Shown one piece after another: positions 17,222 through 25,349 of a stretch of 64,000 bases of DNA (position 1 is the first letter of the stretch; the number at the start of each line of letters is the position of its first letter). A program made the translations under genes and the position numbers. Below the pieces are notes generated by a model. The model did no database searches. It was not told where the DNA came from and saw only the letters and a program-made list of their open reading frames with translations. Origin of the DNA: Scleromatobacter sp039920745 (GTDB lineage: Bacteria > Pseudomonadota > Gammaproteobacteria > Burkholderiales > Burkholderiaceae_C); NCBI GenBank assembly GCA_039920745.1, contig JBDSDD010000089.1, forward strand, positions 1 through 64,000, in the 5' to 3' direction.

Positions 17222-17997
17222 TCGTCACGAACCTGCACAAAGAGCCCGTTGCGCTCGACACTGTCCTTCATCGCGACCTGCGCCTGAAGAATGACCTGAA
17301 CGCGATTCCCAAGCTGGCCCCGTTCACCTCGTTCATGGTGTCCGTCAGCGAGTTCGGCGACGCCGCGCTCAACTTCCCCATCCTGTTCGTGCGCGCCGCG
17401 CCGGACGCCCTCGGCAAGGACACCGTGGCCCCCGTGGCCGTGTTCGGCCTGAAGCCGGGCGAGAACCTGTTCGCCACGCCGGACGGCAAGTGGGACGCCG
17501 GCTACGTGCCCGCGATGCTGCGCGCCTACCCGTTCACGATGGCCCGCATCGAAGGCTCCGACCGCTGGGCCATGGTGTTCGACAACACCTGGGAAGGCAT
17601 GTCGCGCACCGAAGGCATCCCGCTGTTCGACGAGAACGGCGCCGCCAGCGAGCTGCTCAACGGCGTCCACAAGTTCGTGCAGGACCTGGAGACCGACCTC
17701 GAGCGCACCCGCCAGGCCTGCGCCGCGCTGCTGGAGATGAAGCTGCTCAAGCCGATGCGTTTCGACGCGACGCTGGCCAACGGCGAAGCGCTGTCGGTCG
17801 ACGGCTTCATGACGGCCGACGAAGAGGCCATCGCCAAGCTGTCCGACGCGCAGATCGCCACGATGTACCGCAACGGGCTGCTGGGGCTGCTGCAGATCCA
17901 CATCACGTCGCTGAACAACATGCGCCGCCTGCTGGACCGCCGCATCGTCCAGCAGAGCGCGCTGCTGCGCGCCGCCAACGACGGCGCCAAGGCCTGA
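17218..17997 (+). CDS. SapC family protein
   Basis: The 259-residue protein has no signal peptide. It shows the SapC family pattern: an N-terminal HRDLRLKNDLNAIPKLAPFT, then LNFPILFVRA, VAVFGLKPGENLF and YVPAMLRAYPFTM, and a middle WEGMSRTEGIPLFDENG. The C-terminal half is helical (ETDLERTRQACAALLEMKLL). Proteins of this family are annotated after Campylobacter S-layer-associated SapC, but in betaproteobacteria the function is unknown. It is co-translated with the CNNM/CBS protein and has its own good ribosome site (CTGGAG). Confidence 0.8.
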   Translation: MIVTNLHKEPVALDTVLHRDLRLKNDLNAIPKLAPFTSFMVSVSEFGDAALNFPILFVRAAPDALGKDTVAPVAVFGLKPGENLFATPDGKWDAGYVPAMLRAYPFTMARIEGSDRWAMVFDNTWEGMSRTEGIPLFDENGAASELLNGVHKFVQDLETDLERTRQACAALLEMKLLKPMRFDATLANGEALSVDGFMTADEEAIAKLSDAQIATMYRNGLLGLLQIHITSLNNMRRLLDRRIVQQSALLRAANDGAKA

Positions 17998-18408
17998 TGG
18001 CGCGCGGCGGGCCCGGGCGCGGGATGCGCCGGGGCCCGCCGAGTCTTTGACCTCGGAGCCACTGGCAGCAGTCGATGGAGTCGAAGGCGCGCTGGCCTTT
18101 GACGGTCGGTGAACAAACGCCTGTCAAAGCCGCGGCGATGCCTGAGGCAAGGGCGACTTTCCGACCGCCTCGCACGCCGATTTGCGGAGTGGCCGGAGAC
18201 AGTGTTGAAAAGGCCTCGCACGGTGCGCTGCAGCCGCGGGTTTGATTGGCCCGCGAATGACTGGTTCTCGCCGGAGTGCAGTCGCCTGCGAGCGGCTCGC
18301 AACTGACTGGACCCGCTGCATAGCAGTCGTGCACGGTCTGAAGTGAGATCCGCGCTAAGCTATCGGGAAGCCCGGAAGCTGGGAAGCTTGGTGGCTGGGA
18401 GGCCAGGG
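17998..18408. other. Intergenic stretch before the low-GC cassette
   Basis: No gene is supported in these 411 bases. GC content falls toward the right. On the minus strand the segment translates to peptides (NPRLQRTVRGLFNTVSGHSA) of a kind I associate with dispersed non-coding repeats in Burkholderiales. It contains the left arm of a 53-bp inverted repeat at 18278-18330. Any promoter for the nuclease gene at 18409 should lie in the last 100 bases, but I see no clear motif. Confidence 0.4.
18278..18330 (+). repeat. Left arm of 53-bp imperfect inverted repeat
   Basis: This segment matches the reverse complement of 21352-21404 at about 43 of 53 positions, without gaps. The best core is 16 identical bases, GACTGGACCCGCTGCA, at 18305-18320, and the outer end has GCAGTCGC at 18278-18285. 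The two arms face each other around the three-gene lower-GC cassette. They may be ends of a mobile unit or two copies of a dispersed intergenic repeat. Confidence 0.7.
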
Positions 18409-19290
18409 ATGAATTGGAAAGACTACGAACAAGCGATCGTGCTGCATTTTCAAAATGAATTCCCGGATGCGACTGTTCAGAAAAACGCCCATCTCGTGGG
18501 ACGGTACTCGGGCGTCTCCCGGCAAGTCGACGTTCTGGTAACGGGCACTGTCGCTGATTTTGAGCAACGGATCGTGATCGATGCGAAGCATCGTAAGCGT
18601 CCGATAGACGTCACTGACGTGGAAGCGTTCATCGGATATTGCGCAGACCTCGATGTTCACCGAGGCGTGTTAATCGCGCCGCGAGGCTATACAAGTGCGG
18701 CACTGGCTCGTGCCCACAACGACATGTCCGACATTGAGCTCGATGTACTCAACTTTGACGAATTGGCCCACCATCAGGGGCTTTGTGGCATCCCTTACTC
18801 GGGCGGGCATGGCGTGCTGATCAGCGCTCCTTTCGGGTGGGTGCTCGACGCTGAACGAAATGGCGCAGGACTACCCGCCACGCTCTATCAGCGCGGACGC
18901 GATTTCCCGTCCGCGGTCGCCATTCCTGAATGGATGTACATCCAATTCTGGTCGCGCGATTCAGACGCCATCTCCCTTGAGGCATTGATCGACGCGCAGG
19001 ATGCCAGGATTCGAGCGAGCGAACCAGGCGTTCAAATTGTGCGTCGACCAGGGCCTGTGCGGTCGGATGCGGTCACGGCTGTCCGGATCGCCAAGAACAG
19101 AACGCGAGGGACTTGCGAGACTACCGGGTTCGTGGACTTCGGGAAGTTCATCATGTTCTGTGTCCTGAACACGCGGGAGATGACACATGGACGCAATCTC
19201 AGAAAGCTGTTGCAGGTACTGAGAGGCGCGCTCCCGCTGGGTATCAAGATCGAGACAGATGGCGGGCCTACCCGCCGCGCGGAGCCGTAG
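18409..19290 (+). CDS. PD-(D/E)XK restriction endonuclease-like protein
   Basis: The 293-residue protein starts at ATG 18409 behind GGGAGG. The N-terminal 120 residues fit the Mrr-like PD-(D/E)XK nuclease fold: Glu in WKDYEQAIVLHFQ, Asp in SRQVDVLVTG, and the DxK strand RIVIDAKHRKR. A helix with VEAFIGYCADL and a strand VLIAPRGYTSAAL follow. The C-terminal 170 residues have no family I know and contain FGWVLDAERNG and WMYIQFWSRDSD, perhaps a target or partner-binding domain. Lower GC than neighbours suggests transfer. It is first of three same-strand genes (HNH nuclease 36 bases downstream). It most likely cuts DNA. Confidence 0.65.
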   Translation: MNWKDYEQAIVLHFQNEFPDATVQKNAHLVGRYSGVSRQVDVLVTGTVADFEQRIVIDAKHRKRPIDVTDVEAFIGYCADLDVHRGVLIAPRGYTSAALARAHNDMSDIELDVLNFDELAHHQGLCGIPYSGGHGVLISAPFGWVLDAERNGAGLPATLYQRGRDFPSAVAIPEWMYIQFWSRDSDAISLEALIDAQDARIRASEPGVQIVRRPGPVRSDAVTAVRIAKNRTRGTCETTGFVDFGKFIMFCVLNTREMTHGRNLRKLLQVLRGALPLGIKIETDGGPTRRAEP

Positions 19291-19326
19291 AAATCACGCA
19301 GCCTTTCGCCAAAGCAGGAAACGAAC

Positions 19327-20100
19327 ATGTCCAGGCAATCCACTCGGAGTGACGCGCTGCGTGCGTTGTTCGCGCGCTCGGGAAATCGATGCGCCTTCCC
19401 GGGATGTACGGCGCAACTGGTCAACGAGAAAAATATCTTCATCGCGCAGGTCTGCCACATCCGGGCGGCCGAGCCCGGTGGGCAACGATTCGAAGAGGCG
19501 CAGACGGACGACGAGCGCCGCGATTACGCGAACCTCATCTTGCTTTGCTATCCACATCACAAGGAGACGGACGACACCAAGCTGTACCCAGCCGCCAAGC
19601 TGCTTGCGATGAAGGCGGTGCACGAGCAAGCCCTCGGGCAGAAGCCCTTCCAGATCGATGAGAGCGTGCTCCACATGGTTGTGTTGGAGATGGCCGAGTA
19701 CTGGGATCGCATAGACGTACTTCACCGAACCCTTCACGTCGCGCCCGAATTCGCGGTGCCGATCTCGGCTGGCGCGTCAACAGAGCAGCTTTTCGACCAA
19801 GCTAAGGAATTGATCGGGAGGCTGTGGGGCGTGCATGCTTATCTCATCGAATCCGAGGAAATCGCCGTGCGACTCGACGCTGAGCGTGACGTGCATCGCA
19901 AGCCGCGTCACTTCGAGATGCTCTACATTGGTATGGCCAATTTCATCAGCAGGCTTGCGGTGACGGTTGATCAGGCTGAGATCAAGGCGCTTGAAGACTT
20001 CGTCAAACTCAACCCGACTGATCTGGAAGCACGCCGCCGGTTGAACTCCAAGAAGCAAGCCTTTGAGCAAGTTGCGACATCGGCGGGCCTGGCAGATTGA
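19327..20100 (+). CDS. HNH endonuclease-domain protein
   Basis: The protein has 257 residues. The N-terminal 85 residues form an HNH nuclease module with zinc-binding Cys pairs: NRCAFPGCTAQL, then QVCHIRAAEPGG with the first His, then YANLILLCYPHHKETDD with the Asn and the last His pair. The C-terminal 170 residues are helical (QLFDQAKELIGRLWGVHAYL) and end AFEQVATSAGLAD; they may sense a signal or bind a partner. It follows the PD-(D/E)XK gene on the same strand in the lower-GC cassette, so two different nucleases lie side by side. HNH modules of this type are common in restriction and abortive-infection systems. Confidence 0.75.
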   Translation: MSRQSTRSDALRALFARSGNRCAFPGCTAQLVNEKNIFIAQVCHIRAAEPGGQRFEEAQTDDERRDYANLILLCYPHHKETDDTKLYPAAKLLAMKAVHEQALGQKPFQIDESVLHMVVLEMAEYWDRIDVLHRTLHVAPEFAVPISAGASTEQLFDQAKELIGRLWGVHAYLIESEEIAVRLDAERDVHRKPRHFEMLYIGMANFISRLAVTVDQAEIKALEDFVKLNPTDLEARRRLNSKKQAFEQVATSAGLAD

Positions 20101-20286
20101 AGCCAATCAATGCATGCATGCGTTGCCAATGTCACTCGAGCCTTTCAGAATCGCTCGCAGACTTGCAATACTGTCTTGGCGTGGGAAAGTGATGCGGCGA
20201 GGTCCGCAGAATTAGGTGGCGGTCATGGATAGTGCTCGACAGACGTGTGAAACTTGCGCGGCTGAACGAGTCAAAGGGAGCGATCG

Positions 20287-21276
20287 ATGTCTTTGGCGCC
20301 AGCGGACGACGGAGGTCTTGAGGCCGAACGGGAGAAATACTATCGACGTTCCGTCGTCAGCTTGGCGCAGGCGCTGATTCAGGCCATTTCGACCTCACAA
20401 GCGACGATGAACCTTCCGAGCGGTGACAGCGCCAAGAAATATTGGGCCTCGGTACTGTTCGCGAGACTTTGCGGGATTGGCGGGAGTCTTCAAAGGATTC
20501 TTCCCGGGTCACCTTCCAACATGTCAGGTGCGGTCTTGGACAGCACTAGCGCGTTGAGCCTGTGCCGAGCGATGTTCGAAGCCGACTTGGCGTTGTTCTA
20601 CCTTTGCCTGGATGAGCTCAGCGATGAAGACTATTCCCTGCGGCTCTGGCTCGTGTTCCTGCATGACTGCCTTGAGCGACCGCGAATCATGGACAAGATC
20701 ACAGGGGACACGCCGGACGCCGAACATGTCGCGTTCTACGCGGCGGAGGCAGTACGTCTTCGCGGACAAATTGCGAGCAACGCCATCTTTCAGGCGTTGC
20801 CCGAATGGAAGCAAAAGCGGTTGCTGGAAGGCAAGACGCCGTACTACCTGAGCCAGGATGAATTGCTCGAACGCCAGGGAAACGATGTGAGGAAGCTGCG
20901 AGGCATCTGGGAGTTTCTGTCCTCGCACCTTCACTCTTACCCTTTCAGCTTCTATCGAACCACAGAGGTTGCCGATCGAGGTTCAGGCCGGGAGAACCGA
21001 GTCGACAAATTGTATTGCGGCATTGCTGCAGAATACGCAGCCGTCATGCTCTCGCAAAGCTCGGAGCGTATGGCCGCGTTGTTCCCTGAAGTTCCAGAAA
21101 TTCCTCGTTGCCTCATCGAGTGGGACACGCTGACATGTCGCGCTACGAGGGACGACAGTGGCTTCGTCCTCGGCATGTCCAGCCCCGCAGCGTTCGAGGT
21201 GAAGCGTTCAGCCTACGAGCGCGTTGCCCGCGCATCTATCGATGGCGAACCTGCGCCTCCCGTGCCCGCCGCCTGA
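20287..21276 (+). CDS. Unknown protein, DUF5677-like, third cassette gene
   Basis: The 329-residue soluble protein starts at ATG 20287 behind AGGGAG. It is mostly helical. The segment ALSLCRAMFEADLALFYLCL, the WLVFLHDCLERPRI helix and later WEFLSSHLHSYPFSFYRTTE resemble the DUF5677 pattern (paired helices around an Arg-x-x-x-Glu and a late Ser-x-x-His), but the match is weak. It has no nuclease motif. It lies 186 bases after the HNH gene, inside the same pair of inverted repeats and in the same lower-GC sequence. It could be a sensor, an effector or a separate cargo gene. Confidence 0.45.
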   Translation: MSLAPADDGGLEAEREKYYRRSVVSLAQALIQAISTSQATMNLPSGDSAKKYWASVLFARLCGIGGSLQRILPGSPSNMSGAVLDSTSALSLCRAMFEADLALFYLCLDELSDEDYSLRLWLVFLHDCLERPRIMDKITGDTPDAEHVAFYAAEAVRLRGQIASNAIFQALPEWKQKRLLEGKTPYYLSQDELLERQGNDVRKLRGIWEFLSSHLHSYPFSFYRTTEVADRGSGRENRVDKLYCGIAAEYAAVMLSQSSERMAALFPEVPEIPRCLIEWDTLTCRATRDDSGFVLGMSSPAAFEVKRSAYERVARASIDGEPAPPVPAA

Positions 21277-21658
21277 TACGTCTCGGCCCGCGAACTACCA
21301 TCGCTTCGTTGTCTCGCGTCGCGGGTACGCTGGCAGATTTTCGCCCATCCAACGTCGGCTCTGCAGCGGGTCCAGTCGGTGGCGAGGCCCGCGCGAGCGA
21401 CTGCCAACGGTCAGCAAGCAGCCCTCGTCGCCGCTAGGCGAGCGCCCTCCGCAGGGCAGTGCATGTCTTTGACTTCACCCGCCACGGCTTCGCAGCGATG
21501 GGCACGACTCCTTGCCATACACGCCGATGCCGAGCGCCTGAACTGCTTCGTTCAAAGAATGCCCGGCTGCGGGAGTTCGTTCGAAAGCTGAATGCAGCGA
21601 TCTCAAAGTCAGACGGCGTATCGGGTCATCACGCATCGTCCCGGTCGAGCCAACTTGT
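21277..21658. other. Intergenic stretch after the low-GC cassette
   Basis: No gene is supported in these 382 bases between the third cassette gene and the convergent IclR gene. It contains the right arm of the 53-bp inverted repeat (21352-21404). Short frames exist on both strands but none has a ribosome site or a recognisable product. The GC content rises back to core values near 21650. Confidence 0.4.
21352..21404 (-). repeat. Right arm of 53-bp imperfect inverted repeat
   Basis: This segment is the reverse-complement partner of 18278-18330 (about 81 percent identity by hand count, no gaps). The identical core TGCAGCGGGTCCAGTC is at 21362-21377 and the outer GCGACTGC at 21397-21404. It lies 75 bases after the third cassette gene. 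No obvious target-site duplication was found next to either arm. Confidence 0.7.
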
Positions 21659-22546
21659 CTACGACTTTGATGCCTTGTCGGCGACTCTGGCGGCACGGAA
21701 CAGCGCCGCCGCCGCGGGTGCTTTCCACCCGAGCCGCATCGACAGCTCCGCCGCCGCCGGCTTGAGCCGCGCCGCGACTGCGCCGTCGACGTCCGAGTCG
21801 AACGTGGCGCTCGGCCCGATGGCCGTCAGGCTCAGCACGAGCTGGCCGCGGGCATCGAACACCGGCACCGACACCGCGCTGACGCCCGGCAGGGCCACGC
21901 CGTCGACGCAGGCGACACCGTCGGCGCGCACCTGCTCGATCTCGCGGTCGAACGCCGCGCCGAGGCCGAACCGTCCGCTCGCGCGGGGGCGTGACGCGCG
22001 GGCGCTCGCGGGCGTGAGGCGTGCTTCGTTGTCCAGGGCTTCCAGCACCGCCGCGGTCGGGCCGAACGCGGCGAACAACCGGCCCGACGACGTGCCGGGG
22101 ATGCTCATGACCGTGCCGTGGCGCATCGACACGTGCACCGGCGACGGCGCCTCGGCGATGCGCACCAGCGTGGGCCCGCGGTGGCCCCACACGGCGATCG
22201 CCACGGTGTGGCCGGTGGCGCGCGCGAGCTCGTCGATGCGCTCGGTGGCCAGGCGCACCGGGTCGTACTGCTGCAGGCCGATCAGGCCCATCTGCAGCGC
22301 CAGCGGCCCCAGGCCGTAGCGCCCGCCGTCGGTCTCGCGCTCGACCAGGCCCAGCTTGATGAAGCTCACCAGGTAGGGGTGGGCCTTGCCGGCCGTCATG
22401 TCGGCCGCAGCGGCCAGGTCCTTCAGCGCCAGCGGCTGGCCGTGGTGGGCCAGCGCCAGCAGCAGGCGGCCGCCAACCTCGATGCTCTGGATGCCACGCG
22501 AGTCGGAGTCGCGGGCGGGCTTGGGCTTGGCGGCGGGAGGGGTCAC
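21659..22546 (-). CDS. IclR family regulator, probably of hmgA-fahA
   Basis: The 295-residue protein has an N-terminal winged helix (about 20-85, IQSIEVGGRLLLALAHHGQP, LKDLAAAADMTAGKAHPYL) and a C-terminal IclR effector domain (about 100-270, VAIAVWGHRGPTLVRI, SIPGTSSGRLFAAFGP, LSLTAIGPSATFD). It is transcribed divergently from hmgA with only 92 bases between starts, and a tandem half-palindromic element lies there. In other proteobacteria an IclR-type protein (HmgR) represses hmg genes and responds to homogentisate, so that role is likely here. Confidence 0.85.
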   Translation of the reverse strand: MTPPAAKPKPARDSDSRGIQSIEVGGRLLLALAHHGQPLALKDLAAAADMTAGKAHPYLVSFIKLGLVERETDGGRYGLGPLALQMGLIGLQQYDPVRLATERIDELARATGHTVAIAVWGHRGPTLVRIAEAPSPVHVSMRHGTVMSIPGTSSGRLFAAFGPTAAVLEALDNEARLTPASARASRPRASGRFGLGAAFDREIEQVRADGVACVDGVALPGVSAVSVPVFDARGQLVLSLTAIGPSATFDSDVDGAVAARLKPAAAELSMRLGWKAPAAAALFRAARVADKASKS

Positions 22547-22598
22547 GGCGGGCAGGCGATTGGACAGGTCGGGACGACGTGTCTATGATAGCGGCGAG

Positions 22599-22634
22599 AT
22601 TCAACATTGGTGAATCAATTCAACAAAGGTGAAA
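22599..22634. promoter_or_regulatory. Tandem operator-like repeat upstream of hmgA
   Basis: Two copies of a 17-base element start 19 bases apart: ATTCAACATTGGTGAAT at 22599-22615 and ATTCAACAAAGGTGAAA at 22618-22634. The first is an imperfect palindrome (14 of 17 positions) with perfect outer ATTCA/TGAAT. The second overlaps the hmgA ribosome site (AGGTGA, 7 bases before ATG 22639), so a bound regulator could block both transcription and translation. The IclR protein encoded divergently is the natural ligand. Confidence 0.65.
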
Positions 22635-22638
22635 TCCG

Positions 22639-23952
22639 ATGACGGGCACCCCCTCTCCGCTGGCCGGCCTGCTCAGCGGTTTCGGCAACCATTTCAGCAG
22701 CGAGGCCGTGCCCGGCGCGCTGCCGTTGGGGCGCAACAGCCCGCAGCGCGCGCCCCTGGGCCTGTACGCCGAGCTGCTGTCGGGCAGCGCGTTCACCGCG
22801 CCGCGCCACGCCAACCAGCGCACCTGGCTCTACAGGCGCCAGCCGTCGGTGCGCTCGGGCCCGTACGCGCCGCTGGCGCACGCGTTGCTCAAGACCGGCG
22901 CGAAGGACGGCGTCGACATCCCGCCCGATCCGCTGCGCTGGAACCCGATCCCGCTCGCCGCCGAGCCGCTCGATTTCGTCGACGGCCTGTGCACCATGGT
23001 GCTCAACGGCGACCCGGACGCGCAGATGGGCGTCGCGGTGCACCTGTACGCTGCCAGCAAGCCCATGGGCCAGCGCGCCTTCGTCGACGTCGACGGCGAG
23101 CTGCTGCTGATCCCGCAGGAGGGCGCATTGCGCATCACCACCGAGCTGGGCGTGCTGCACGCCGGCCCGGGTGACATCGTGCTGCTGCCGCGCGGCATGC
23201 TGTTCAAGGTCGATCCGGCCGTCGATGGCAAGGCCGTTCGCGGCTACGTCTGCGAGAACTACGGCGCCGCGTTCCGCCTGCCCGAACTGGGCCCGATCGG
23301 CTCCAACGGCTTGGCCAACACGCGCGACTTCATCGCCCCCAACGCCGCTTACGACGATGGCGCGGCGCAGCCGTGGGAGCTGGTGCGCAAGTTCGGCGGC
23401 GCGTTGTGGCGCGCGCCGGCCGCGGCGTCGCCGTTCAACGTCGTCGCCTGGCACGGCAACCTGGTGCCCTACGTCTACGACACGCGCCGCTTCAACACCA
23501 TCGGCTCGATCAGCTTCGACCATCCGGATCCGTCGATCTTCACGGTGGTCACCTCGCCGTCGGACACGCCGGGCTGGGCCAACTGCGACTTCGTGATCTT
23601 TCCGCCGCGCTGGATGGTGGCCGAGGACACCTTCCGTCCGCCCTGGTACCACCGCAACGTGATGAGCGAGTGCATGGGCCTGGTGCACGGCCAGTACGAC
23701 GCCAAGGAGGAGGGCTTCCGCCCGGGCGGGCTGTCGCTGCACAACAGCATGGTGCCGCACGGCCCCGACGCCGACGCCTTCGACAAGGCCAGCGCCGCCG
23801 AGCTGGCGCCGCGCAAGCTCGACAACACGCTGGCCTTCATGGTCGAGAGCCGCTGGCGCCTGCGCCCCACCGCGTTCGCGCTCAACGGCGGGCACCTCGA
23901 CAGGTCGTACGCCGATTGCTGGGCGCCGCTGCAAGACAACTTCAAGGCCTGA
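22639..23952 (+). CDS. hmgA: Homogentisate 1,2-dioxygenase
   Basis: The 437-residue enzyme opens the ring of homogentisate to maleylacetoacetate in tyrosine and phenylalanine breakdown, using ferrous iron and oxygen. Recognisable blocks are LLSGFGNHFSSEA at the N-terminus, RTWLYRRQPS, LLIPQEGALRI, RGMLFKVD, GSNGLANTRDFIAP, and the metal/active-site region FPPRWMVAEDTFRPPWYHRN and SECMGLVHGQYDAKEEGF with LSLHNSMVPHGPD. Length matches the family. The ribosome site AGGTGA overlaps the second operator copy. fahA follows after 3 bases. Confidence 0.96.
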   Translation: MTGTPSPLAGLLSGFGNHFSSEAVPGALPLGRNSPQRAPLGLYAELLSGSAFTAPRHANQRTWLYRRQPSVRSGPYAPLAHALLKTGAKDGVDIPPDPLRWNPIPLAAEPLDFVDGLCTMVLNGDPDAQMGVAVHLYAASKPMGQRAFVDVDGELLLIPQEGALRITTELGVLHAGPGDIVLLPRGMLFKVDPAVDGKAVRGYVCENYGAAFRLPELGPIGSNGLANTRDFIAPNAAYDDGAAQPWELVRKFGGALWRAPAAASPFNVVAWHGNLVPYVYDTRRFNTIGSISFDHPDPSIFTVVTSPSDTPGWANCDFVIFPPRWMVAEDTFRPPWYHRNVMSECMGLVHGQYDAKEEGFRPGGLSLHNSMVPHGPDADAFDKASAAELAPRKLDNTLAFMVESRWRLRPTAFALNGGHLDRSYADCWAPLQDNFKA

Positions 23953-23955
23953 CCC

Positions 23956-25275
23956 ATGATCGACTTCACGCACGCGCCCGACGCGACCAGCTGGGTCTCT
24001 TCTGCTAATGCAGCGGACACCGACTTCCCGATCCAGAACCTCCCGTTCGGCCGCTTCCGCCGCGCCGGCGCGCGCGAGGCGCTGCGCATCGGTGTGGCGA
24101 TCGGCGACCAGGTGCTCGACCTCGCGGCGCTCGGCCAGCTCGATCCGCAGATCGCGGTGCTGCTGGGCCCGCTCGCGCAAGGCGATCTGAACGGCTTCAT
24201 GGCGCACGGCCGCGCCGCGCGCATCGCGCTGCGCCACGCACTGTTCGCGGGGCTGTCGGCCGAGCCCTCGGGCACCGCGTCGCTGTGGCGCGCGAAGGCG
24301 GCCATGCTGCTGGTGCCGCAGGACGAGTCCGAGATGGCCGTGCCCTGCCACATCGGCGACTACACCGACTTCTACACCGGCATTCACCACGCGACGACCG
24401 TCGGCAAGCTGTTCCGCCCCGACAACCCGCTGCTGCCCAACTACAAATGGGTGCCCATCGGCTACCACGGCCGCAGCTCGTCGATCGGCGTCAGCGGCCA
24501 GCGCTTCGCGCGTCCGTGGGGCCAGACCAAGGGCGACGGCGACGCGCCGGTGTTCGCCCCGTCGCGACGCATCGACTACGAGCTGGAACTGGGCTTCTTC
24601 GTCGGCCCGCCCAACGCGCCGGGCATGCCGCTGGACATGGCGCAGGCCGAGGCCTCGCTGTTCGGCGCGACGCTTCTCAACGACTGGTCCGCGCGCGACG
24701 TGCAGGCCTGGGAGTACCAGCCGCTGGGCCCGTTCCTGGCCAAGAACTTCGCGACGACGATCTCGCCGTGGATCGTCACGATGGAGGCGCTGGCGCCGTT
24801 CCGCCTGCCGTTCCAGCGCGACCCGGCCGACCCGCAGCCGCTGCCCTACCTCGACTCGGCGACCAACCGCGAACGCGGCGCGATTTCCATTCGGCTCGAG
24901 GTGTGGATCCAGACGAACGAGATGCGCGCGCAGGGCCAGGCGGCGGTGCGGGTGTCGGCCAGCTCCTTCGCCGACGCCTACTGGACGCCCGCGCAACTGC
25001 TGGCCCACCACGCCAGCAACGGCTGCAACCTGCAGCCGGGCGACCTGATGGGCAGCGGCACGCAGAGCGGCCCGAACCCGGAGCAGGGCGGCTCGCTGCT
25101 GGAGCTGAGCCAGGGCGGCAAATTGGCGTTCGCACTGGCCAACGGCGAGACGCGCACGTTCCTGCAGGACGGCGACTGCGTGATCCTGCGCGGGCACTGC
25201 GAGGCCGAAGGCGCGCGGCGCATCGGCTTCGGGGACTGCGCGGGGACGCTGCTGCCGGCGGTCGAGCGCGCGTAG
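23956..25275 (+). CDS. fahA: Fumarylacetoacetase
   Basis: The 439-residue enzyme cleaves fumarylacetoacetate to fumarate and acetoacetate, the last step of homogentisate breakdown. Typical blocks are FPIQNLPFGRFRR, the metal-site segment DYTDFYTGIHHATTVGKLFR, PNYKWVPIGYHGRSSSIG, ELELGFFVG, LLNDWSARDVQAWEYQPLGP with KNFATTISPWIVT, and GTQSGPNPEQGGSLLEL. No separate maleylacetoacetate isomerase gene is next to it, so isomerisation must be encoded elsewhere. It is in an operon with hmgA (3-base gap). Confidence 0.95.
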   Translation: MIDFTHAPDATSWVSSANAADTDFPIQNLPFGRFRRAGAREALRIGVAIGDQVLDLAALGQLDPQIAVLLGPLAQGDLNGFMAHGRAARIALRHALFAGLSAEPSGTASLWRAKAAMLLVPQDESEMAVPCHIGDYTDFYTGIHHATTVGKLFRPDNPLLPNYKWVPIGYHGRSSSIGVSGQRFARPWGQTKGDGDAPVFAPSRRIDYELELGFFVGPPNAPGMPLDMAQAEASLFGATLLNDWSARDVQAWEYQPLGPFLAKNFATTISPWIVTMEALAPFRLPFQRDPADPQPLPYLDSATNRERGAISIRLEVWIQTNEMRAQGQAAVRVSASSFADAYWTPAQLLAHHASNGCNLQPGDLMGSGTQSGPNPEQGGSLLELSQGGKLAFALANGETRTFLQDGDCVILRGHCEAEGARRIGFGDCAGTLLPAVERA

Positions 25276-25349
25276 CAGGCGCGCTTCACGCGCCTACCCG
25301 AGCGACCAGCGCGGAGATGCGCTGTGCGAGCCCTCGCACCGCGCGGCGA

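Noticed and set aside
22615..25197. An 860-codon minus-strand frame opposite hmgA-fahA
   Set aside because: Both enzymes on the plus strand are complete and conserved; the frame is a compositional artefact.
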